Under the pieces are notes generated by a model that did not search any database, was not told the DNA's origin, and was given only the letters and a program-made list of their open reading frames with translations. Source: Chitinophagaceae bacterium (GTDB lineage Bacteria; Bacteroidota; Bacteroidia; Chitinophagales; Chitinophagaceae). From it: 6,674 bases of DNA. Below, piece by piece: positions 1 through 5,466 of this stretch; position 1 is the stretch's first letter; each line of letters starts with the position of its first letter. The position numbers and the translations under genes were made by a program. Location of the stretch: the NCBI GenBank assembly GCA_947489175.1, contig CANLED010000112.1, positions 1 through 6,674 of the forward strand, given 5' to 3'.

Positions 1-608
1 TTTGTATCCTTTATTGCCTGCACAAAAATTGAATATTCTGGCTTTGCTTCAAGTTGCTTAGCAATGGTCATCGAGGCTGGCACCAACACTTGGTTCAATT
101 CATGGATATAACCATTGCCAACCTTTACATTCGATTTTGTTACAATTGCCTGCCTGTTGATGTTGTAGTTTGAAGATCCTGATTTGAAATCAACTCCAGT
201 CACAAGATATTGACCAAACATGGTTGGAACTGGCAACTTACCGTCTTTAAAAGAACCTGTTGTGATGGTATCCACAAGCAAATGAAATTTCACCATGTTC
301 TTAAGTGTTTCTAAATCGGCAGTCTCCACTGAGTTTGTGCCTAACTTAGTCAACCAAGCTGAAACGCCACTATTAGTTGGAGCAAAACAGGTATATGATC
401 CGTATGCATTTAGAAAATTATCGTATTCCGTTCTTGCCAAAATCTTTCTGAACAATGAAAAAGAATCAATGTTTTTATCCAAATAGCCGACAATATTAAC
501 ATCTTCAGTTGTGCCTATTTTAAATTCCAACTTTTTACAACTGTTCATGCTAAAACCCGCAATCAATAGGGATGCAGCGAAAAAATAATATATAATTTTT
601 TTATTCAT
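1..608 (-). CDS. Fasciclin (FAS1) domain lipoprotein, N-terminal part, runs off left edge
   Basis: The first 202 residues of a second FAS1 protein are visible; the rest lies left of the window. The ATG at 606-608 gives a clear lipoprotein signal (NKK start, hydrophobic 5-19, Cys24 in SMNSC, then KKLEF), so the mature protein should be membrane-anchored and, by analogy with SusD, perhaps surface-exposed. The first FAS1 domain spans about 36-178: SYTCFAPTNSGVSAWL (71-86) matches YTxFAPTNxAF, LKNMVKFHLLVDTI (102-115) matches the central His motif, and NGYIHELNQVLVP (165-177) is the closing motif. PEYSIFVQAIKDT (190-202) looks like the first helix of a second domain, so at least two repeats are likely. 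The start is 14 bp after the SusD stop, so translation of the two may be coupled; no Shine-Dalgarno is seen. Its place after the SusD gene is where SusE/SusF-type binding lipoproteins occur in other loci, suggesting an accessory ligand-binding or adhesion role (inference). Confidence 0.9.
   Translation of the reverse strand, partial: MNKKIIYYFFAASLLIAGFSMNSCKKLEFKIGTTEDVNIVGYLDKNIDSFSLFRKILARTEYDNFLNAYGSYTCFAPTNSGVSAWLTKLGTNSVETADLETLKNMVKFHLLVDTITTGSFKDGKLPVPTMFGQYLVTGVDFKSGSSNYNINRQAIVTKSNVKVGNGYIHELNQVLVPASMTIAKQLEAKPEYSIFVQAIKDT
75..503 (-). other. FAS1 domain 1 of the downstream lipoprotein
   Basis: Residues about 36-178 contain the three FAS1 landmarks in order and at normal spacing: YTCFAPTN, MVKFHLL and NGYIHELNQVLVP. 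This is the best-conserved FAS1 domain in the window. A Cys (residue 73) replaces the variable residue of the first motif. Confidence 0.88.
537..608 (-). other. Lipoprotein signal peptide of the downstream FAS1 protein
   Basis: Residues 1-24 comprise a basic NKK start, a hydrophobic core (IIYYFFAASLLIAGF) and a lipobox-like SMNSC ending at Cys24. The lipobox is less canonical than L-A-G-C but acceptable for Bacteroidota. An internal Met at residue 21 is not a credible start because it would remove the signal. Confidence 0.82.
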
Positions 609-622
609 GATTAACAATTGAG

Positions 623-2119
623 TTATTTATAAAAAGGGTTTTGTACCAATAGTTTATTGGTTTGCATTTCGTAAAGAAAGATGGGCATGTAGTGACTGTT
701 CTTATCTCTCAATTTGTTGATTGCCGCTTGTTGCCTGTCTGATGGTACACTTATGCGGGCTGAATTGAGCAAGAATATAATGTCTTGATAATTATTTCGT
801 TTTGCATTCCTCAACAAATCATACCAACGCTTACCTTCAAAGGCAAACTCCCGCTGGCGTTCCTGCAAGATGTATTCAGTCATAGCTGTTTTACTGGTAG
901 AATCCATGGTCTGACTGAAATCAAAAGCCTTTGCACGCTCTCTAATAGTTTTCACCAACCGAGATGCTTCAATGGGTTGATTGAGTTGATTGATGGCCTC
1001 TGCTTTCATCAACAAAACATCAGCATACCGGTAAAAAATCCAATGAGCATAAGATTGATCAGGGGCTCTTGTTGATGTTCCAAATCCATTGGCTCCGATG
1101 TATTTCCAAATCGCCAAATCGGATGCTCTGAGCGATACACCATCACCTCGCTGATCTACAAGTGGCACGGCATTGAGCAAGTCCACACCAAAAACTTCAT
1201 CCATCAAATGCGGTGCAGCTCCCCATCTCCTTGTGTTGGCAACATGCATAAAATAAAATGGATTCAATTTCTGTGCATCAAACTGCAGTTCAAAAATACT
1301 TTCGTTGGAATTGCCTTCATAATAGATTTCAGTGAACAAATTTGAATTTCCTCCTATCAAACCAAAATTCTTTGAATTAATCACTTTATCACACTCAGCT
1401 GCTGCTTCAGTGTATTTCTCCATCCACAAATACACATCTGCAAGGATGGTATTTACAGTATAACGGGTAACCCTTCCCTTGTCGGCATCCAATGCCCCAT
1501 AAGTTGTTGGCAAACTTTTTTCGGCCTCGGTAAGATCTTTTACCACCTGAATAAAAATGCTGTCTTGGGTTGACTTAGGTATGGGTTTGATGTCTTCATC
1601 GCTGATGGTTGCATCGAGCTTCAACGGCACATCCTTAAAGGTTCTTGCCAAATAGAAATACATCAATGCGCGGATTGTCAACGCTTCTCCAGTAGCCCTT
1701 TTCAAATGAGTTGTTGAAAAGGTATTGTCTTTCACCAACACACCAGGAGCTAACGCGATTACGGTATTGCAATAATTGATGGTCTGATACACACTTCTCC
1801 AATTGGCATAAATATTGGTGGGAAGAATATTCAGGTTGACAATATCATATTCACTGTCGTTCGCCCTAAACCCAGGCGCAACCATATCGCCCCTCGTTTC
1901 ACCCCATATAAAAAAATATTCTGCAAGAGACAAATCATTTCCGGTGCTTCCGAGCATTGACGCATAAATTCCTGTAACAGCTGCATCAACTTGTTCTTTG
2001 GTCTGCCAAAACTCTTCGCGCACAATACCATCAAGCGGTTTTAGGTCGAGGTATTTTTTACAAGAGATACTGCCGAAAACCACAATTGTGAGGGCGATAT
2101 ATATAATTGACTTCTTCAT
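623..2119 (-). CDS. SusD/RagB-family nutrient-binding outer membrane lipoprotein
   Basis: This 498-residue protein is the surface lid of the SusCD importer; it binds ligand outside the cell and closes over the SusC barrel. It starts with a lipoprotein signal (KK at 2-3, hydrophobic core, Cys20 in GSISC), followed by the classic mature start CKKYLDLKP. The SusD-like N-terminal domain includes FWQTKEQVDAAVTGIYASM (37-55). The TPR-like helices include EALTIRALMYFYLARTFKDV (145-164) and GRVTRYTVNTILADVYLWM (215-233). The C-terminal RagB/SusD domain shows YRYADVLLMKAEAINQL (363-379), ILQERQREFAFEGKRWYDLL (417-436) and the closing MPIFLYEMQTNKLLVQNPFY (478-497). Length is normal and no key block is missing. 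The ATG at 2117-2119 is supported by the signal peptide and by AGGA 8 nt upstream. It follows the SusC gene by 50 bp and precedes a FAS1 gene by 14 bp. The family is certain; the ligand is unknown, and SusD proteins bind glycans, peptides or other molecules. Confidence 0.97.
   Translation of the reverse strand: MKKSIIYIALTIVVFGSISCKKYLDLKPLDGIVREEFWQTKEQVDAAVTGIYASMLGSTGNDLSLAEYFFIWGETRGDMVAPGFRANDSEYDIVNLNILPTNIYANWRSVYQTINYCNTVIALAPGVLVKDNTFSTTHLKRATGEALTIRALMYFYLARTFKDVPLKLDATISDEDIKPIPKSTQDSIFIQVVKDLTEAEKSLPTTYGALDADKGRVTRYTVNTILADVYLWMEKYTEAAAECDKVINSKNFGLIGGNSNLFTEIYYEGNSNESIFELQFDAQKLNPFYFMHVANTRRWGAAPHLMDEVFGVDLLNAVPLVDQRGDGVSLRASDLAIWKYIGANGFGTSTRAPDQSYAHWIFYRYADVLLMKAEAINQLNQPIEASRLVKTIRERAKAFDFSQTMDSTSKTAMTEYILQERQREFAFEGKRWYDLLRNAKRNNYQDIIFLLNSARISVPSDRQQAAINKLRDKNSHYMPIFLYEMQTNKLLVQNPFYK
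2060..2119 (-). other. Lipoprotein signal peptide of the SusD-like protein
   Basis: Residues 1-20 end at the lipobox Cys20 (GSISC), preceded by an n-region KK and an Ile/Val-rich core. Cleavage by signal peptidase II and lipidation at Cys20 are inferred. The +2 and +3 residues are Lys-Lys. Confidence 0.9.
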
Positions 2120-2169
2120 TTTTGGGGTCCTATTAATTTTCTAAAAAATTATTTTTTCAATCGTTCAGA
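2120..2169 (-). promoter_or_regulatory. susC-susD-type intergenic spacer with a Shine-Dalgarno-like AGGA
   Basis: This 50 bp spacer separates the SusC stop from the SusD start. Read on the minus strand, AGGA (plus-strand tcct at 2128-2131) lies 8 nt before the SusD ATG, a plausible ribosome-binding site and clearer than anything before the other two starts. An A6-TAA-T6 inverted repeat sits at 2143-2157, but its A/T-only stem would be weak. I see no Bacteroidota-type -33/-7 promoter here, so read-through from the SusC gene is expected. Confidence 0.5.
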
Positions 2170-5100
2170 TTAGAAGCCTGCCACCAATCCTATGGTAAAA
2201 ATTCTGGCAGGTGGTGTCATGGAATAATCATAGGCTATCCTAAATGGATCTGCACCGGTTGCACTTACTTCAGGATCTTGCCCTGTATACCTGCTTAAGG
2301 TGAAGAGGTTTTCCCCCGTGATATATGCACTGATGGTCTTCATTTTGAACTTTGACAAAACCTTTTTGTCGAATGTATACCTTACCGTTAATGATCGGAA
2401 CCTTACAAAAGAAGCATCTTCCACATATCTGTCACTTCCCAACCAATTATATCCTCCTGCAATTACCGCTCTTGGAATGTCGGTTACATCACCTTCTTTC
2501 CTCCAACGCCTCAATGTTGCAGTACTTTGGTTATCAAAATAATACATATTCGTTGTACTCAACTTTGTTCCATTGATGATATTATACCCATAACGGAAGT
2601 TGAAAAATGTAGATACTTTCAACTTGTCCTTCCACGTAAATGATGGTCCAAATCCACCTGAAAGCTTTGGATTGCTGTTTCCTAGGTAAACAATATCCAT
2701 GTAATTGATATTTCCATCATTGTTGATGTCCTCATAAATGGCATCCCCTGGCTGGAAAACATAATCGATATTGGGATAATTAAATCTCATGTAAACGATT
2801 TGTCCATTTGGACCAATGATCTGCTTTCCTGTATTGCTTTGAGCGATTGTTGCGGCCTTGTCTTTATATACTCCTTTATACTTGTAACCGTAAAAAGAAC
2901 CAAATGGATTGTCAACCTGTAACAACCTTATATAATTCCCCAACTGTGTTGCGTCTCCTTTGCTGCTTGGATAAAATTCTGATATCTCACGGATGATATT
3001 CTCATTGCGTGAAATATTAAAATCGAACCCAAAACCCCAATTTTTTTTCTTAATGGGGGTCGTCCATACGGCAACTTCCCAACCTCTGTTGTCCAACGTT
3101 CCTACATTCAGGTTCACGCTATTGAACCCTGTAAATGAAGCAATTTGAAGTCCATCAAAATAAAGGTCTTTCGTTCTATTTCTATAAACCTCTGCATCCA
3201 TCCTTATCCGGCCTTTGAAAAAAGAAACATTTGCACCGAGGTTAGTTCCATTTATTGTTTGCCACCTAAGATTTTTCAACTCCATTGATGCTGGATAAAC
3301 CCCACTTTGTCCTAAATAACTCCAGTTATATGTTGAATAGCGGTTGTAAAAAGTGTAATCGTATCTTGGCGCTTCCCCACTTTGTCCATAACTCGCCCTT
3401 AAGCTTAGGTCGTCTAAATTCTTGTATTTTTCAAAAAACTTCTCGCCAGAAACCCTCCAACGCATTGATATAGAAGGGAATAGACCGTATTTGTAATTTG
3501 GTCCAAACCTTGAATTTCCATCGCCTCTCAATCCTGCATTGATGATGTATTTGTCTTTATAAGAGTACTGTGCACTAACCACAGCACCCACACTTCTTGT
3601 TTCAGTTGTATTTGAAAATGCACGCAACTCTTCATTTTGTGTTCTTGATGCATTTGAAGGATCTGTAAGCAAAGATGATGCTGTATTAGATGTCATTAAT
3701 TCCTGACTCAATGCTTTGTAGTCATTTGTTAAGATGCTCAAGAAACTGACAAAAGAATGGTTTCTGTTTTTTAATTGTGGTGTATAAACCAAGTTCGACT
3801 TCGTGCCCACGCTAAACAAGTCAATATCTCCATCGTATGCCCTGTTTACTACTGTTTCGATATTTGGCCTTCCTGTTGCGATTTGTGGAAGGAAACTCTG
3901 ATTTTTTGTGTTGTTGATATCGAACTGTACGTCAAAGGTTGCTTTTAAAACTTTTTTAATGATGTCGTAGTTCATTTGAAAACGAGGTACAATACGCTCT
4001 CCCAAAACATTGTATTTTGCCTTTGCTGCCATGGCTACCGGATTATAAATACGGCTGTACTGTCCTTGCACGTTGGCTGCAGGTGAAAAATAGTTGGGTG
4101 ATAGATTTCCCAACTCATCGTATTCAAACACACTCATATTAGGCATTTTGATGTAGGCTACACCACGTATAGCACCATCTCTTGCACTTAAATAATTCCT
4201 ATTTTGGTCTGTATGGGTATAGGCTATGCTGGTGAAAATCTTGATTTTTTCAGATATGTTATAATCCAAATTAATCCTTGTGTTGATTCTTTTCAAGTCT
4301 GTTCCCAATGTGGTACCTACCTGATCAAAATATCCAATTGATGCGAAATACCTTGCCTTTTCTCCTCCACCATTCATGCTTACCGTATGATCTTGGAGTG
4401 CTCCAACACGAGATATTGCATCCACCCAATTTGTATTGTTGCTGTAGTTATTATACCAATACGGATCATTCGGATCATAATTAAATTCCCTTACATTCTG
4501 ACTGTTCAACGTTGATCCATTTCTGTTGATGAAGGCTTCCGGTATCAATGTTGAATACTGGTCTCCATTCAACATTGGGATGGGAGCTGGCAAAAACGAA
4601 GAAGAACCTTTGAATGTGTATGTTATGGATGGTTTCCCTATGCTTCCTCTTTTGGTTGTGATCACCAAAACTCCGTTTGCTGCCCTTGAACCCCAAATCG
4701 CCGTTGCCGCTGCATCTTTCAACACAGTGATGTCTTTAATATCTGCTGGTGATATGTTTAACAACTGCGCATATCCCTGCTCATCAGCAGTTCCAAAATT
4801 AAAATCACCTGGAATCTCAGTATCATAAGGCATTCCATCAACCACAATCAGTGGCGTTCCGGTACTGCTGATTGAAGAGACACCACGTATCCGGATATTC
4901 ATTGCGGCTCCTGGATCTCCACTCGTTGCAGTGATGTCTACACCACTCAAACGTCCTTGTAAAGCCTGATCGATACTCACCGCTTGCAACTCTTCAAGGT
5001 CTTTTGCATTTATTTTTACCGAAGCCACTGTTTGATTTCTCTCGTTGATTGGAAGCATCCCATTGTCGATTACCCTGTTGGCTACAATCACCACTTCACC

Positions 5101-5445
5101 TAGATCACCAGAAGCGTCCTCTAATTGAAAATTGATGGTTGTTGCACCACCGATGGCCCTTGTAATGGATTTGTAACCAATGTTTGAAACACTGATTTTA
5201 TTTTTTGGATTGATAATCTTCAACACAAAATTTCCGGCAATATCGGTTGATGCCCCTTTAACAATCCTTCCTTCTGCATCGATCTCAGTTACAGAAACAC
5301 CGGCAATGGCTTCCTTGGTTTTTTTATCCGTAATCTTTCCGCGAATGATAAGCTTTGCTGTTGCATCTTGGGCAAAAACAGACTTGCCCACCATACCTAC
5401 AGATGAAATCAATAACAGCAAAAACAATTTCTTTATATACGTCAT
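2170..5445 (-). CDS. SusC/RagA-family TonB-linked outer membrane transporter
   Basis: This 1091-residue protein is the barrel partner of a SusCD importer, moving a ligand across the outer membrane using TonB-ExbBD energy. In order: a signal peptide (KK at 5-6, hydrophobic 7-20, likely cleavage after VFA at 23-25); a CarboxypepD_reg-like domain (about 33-107, starting IRGKITD); a short linker with a possible TonB-box region (GEVVIVAN, 116-123); the plug (about 140-266), with the SusC signature TPLIVVDGMPYD (197-208) and LKDAAATAIWGSRAANG (242-258); then the long beta-barrel. Barrel-end hallmarks include DINNDGNINYMD (906-917), NPKLSGG (925-931), DPEVS (1057-1061) and a terminal Phe, the usual outer-membrane insertion signal. 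Length is normal for the family. No STN domain precedes the carboxypeptidase-like domain, so direct FecI/FecR-type signalling is unlikely. The ATG at 5443-5445 is chosen because it gives a complete signal peptide 21 bp after the upstream stop. The 50 bp gap to the SusD gene supports a functional pair. The substrate is not readable. Confidence 0.96.
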   Translation of the reverse strand: MTYIKKLFLLLLISSVGMVGKSVFAQDATAKLIIRGKITDKKTKEAIAGVSVTEIDAEGRIVKGASTDIAGNFVLKIINPKNKISVSNIGYKSITRAIGGATTINFQLEDASGDLGEVVIVANRVIDNGMLPINERNQTVASVKINAKDLEELQAVSIDQALQGRLSGVDITATSGDPGAAMNIRIRGVSSISSTGTPLIVVDGMPYDTEIPGDFNFGTADEQGYAQLLNISPADIKDITVLKDAAATAIWGSRAANGVLVITTKRGSIGKPSITYTFKGSSSFLPAPIPMLNGDQYSTLIPEAFINRNGSTLNSQNVREFNYDPNDPYWYNNYSNNTNWVDAISRVGALQDHTVSMNGGGEKARYFASIGYFDQVGTTLGTDLKRINTRINLDYNISEKIKIFTSIAYTHTDQNRNYLSARDGAIRGVAYIKMPNMSVFEYDELGNLSPNYFSPAANVQGQYSRIYNPVAMAAKAKYNVLGERIVPRFQMNYDIIKKVLKATFDVQFDINNTKNQSFLPQIATGRPNIETVVNRAYDGDIDLFSVGTKSNLVYTPQLKNRNHSFVSFLSILTNDYKALSQELMTSNTASSLLTDPSNASRTQNEELRAFSNTTETRSVGAVVSAQYSYKDKYIINAGLRGDGNSRFGPNYKYGLFPSISMRWRVSGEKFFEKYKNLDDLSLRASYGQSGEAPRYDYTFYNRYSTYNWSYLGQSGVYPASMELKNLRWQTINGTNLGANVSFFKGRIRMDAEVYRNRTKDLYFDGLQIASFTGFNSVNLNVGTLDNRGWEVAVWTTPIKKKNWGFGFDFNISRNENIIREISEFYPSSKGDATQLGNYIRLLQVDNPFGSFYGYKYKGVYKDKAATIAQSNTGKQIIGPNGQIVYMRFNYPNIDYVFQPGDAIYEDINNDGNINYMDIVYLGNSNPKLSGGFGPSFTWKDKLKVSTFFNFRYGYNIINGTKLSTTNMYYFDNQSTATLRRWRKEGDVTDIPRAVIAGGYNWLGSDRYVEDASFVRFRSLTVRYTFDKKVLSKFKMKTISAYITGENLFTLSRYTGQDPEVSATGADPFRIAYDYSMTPPARIFTIGLVAGF
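4648..5028 (-). other. TonB-dependent receptor plug domain of SusC
   Basis: Residues about 140-266 carry the plug: ALQGRLSGVDI, IRIRGVSSI, TPLIVVDGMPYD, ISPADIKDITVLKDAA, ending VLVITTKRG. This region contains the SusC/RagA signature and would block the barrel until TonB engages. Confidence 0.92.
5125..5349 (-). other. CarboxypepD_reg-like N-terminal domain of SusC
   Basis: Residues about 33-107 follow the pattern of this beta-sandwich: IRGKITDKKTKEAIAGVSV, a TD(I)AGNFVL strand turn, then ISVSNIGYKS. It is standard in SusC proteins of this phylum and sits between the signal peptide and the plug, in the periplasm. Its exact job is not settled. Confidence 0.88.
5371..5445 (-). other. Sec signal peptide of the SusC-like transporter
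   Basis: Residues 1-25 have a basic start (KK at 5-6), a Leu/Ile-rich core and a VFA-Q cleavage site, the typical Sec/signal peptidase I pattern. No lipobox Cys is present, as expected for a barrel protein. Confidence 0.85.
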
Positions 5446-5466
5446 AAAGTAAATATTAGAATGAGT

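Noticed and set aside
295..486. Plus-strand open frame of about 63 codons near the left edge
   Set aside because: It is antisense to the first FAS1 domain of the downstream lipoprotein, which has clear family motifs in the minus frame.
785..1075. Plus-strand open frame of about 96 codons opposite the SusD C-terminal domain
   Set aside because: It is antisense to the conserved RagB/SusD region, with no recognisable product or start signal.
2143..2157. A6-TAA-T6 inverted repeat between the SusC and SusD genes as a terminator
   Set aside because: The stem is A/T only, with a 3-nt loop, so it would be too unstable for intrinsic termination, and SusC and SusD are normally co-transcribed.
2695..2730. 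DINNDGNINYMD in SusC as a novel calcium-binding insertion
   Set aside because: A D-x-N-x-D-G loop at this position is a common feature of SusC-family barrels, so it is not unusual here.
3041..3048. Run of eight T (A8 in the SusC coding strand) as a slippage or phase-variation site
   Set aside because: The frame is intact on both sides (Lys-Lys-Lys-Asn), and runs of this length are common in A+T-rich coding DNA.
4526..4828. Plus-strand open frame of about 100 codons opposite the SusC plug
   Set aside because: It lies wholly antisense to a strongly conserved SusC region and its translation shows no recognisable domain, so it is a shadow frame.
5180..5452. Plus-strand open frame of about 90 codons opposite the SusC N-terminus
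   Set aside because: It mirrors the signal peptide and CarboxypepD_reg-like coding region; its hydrophobic look is a by-product of the opposite-strand codons.
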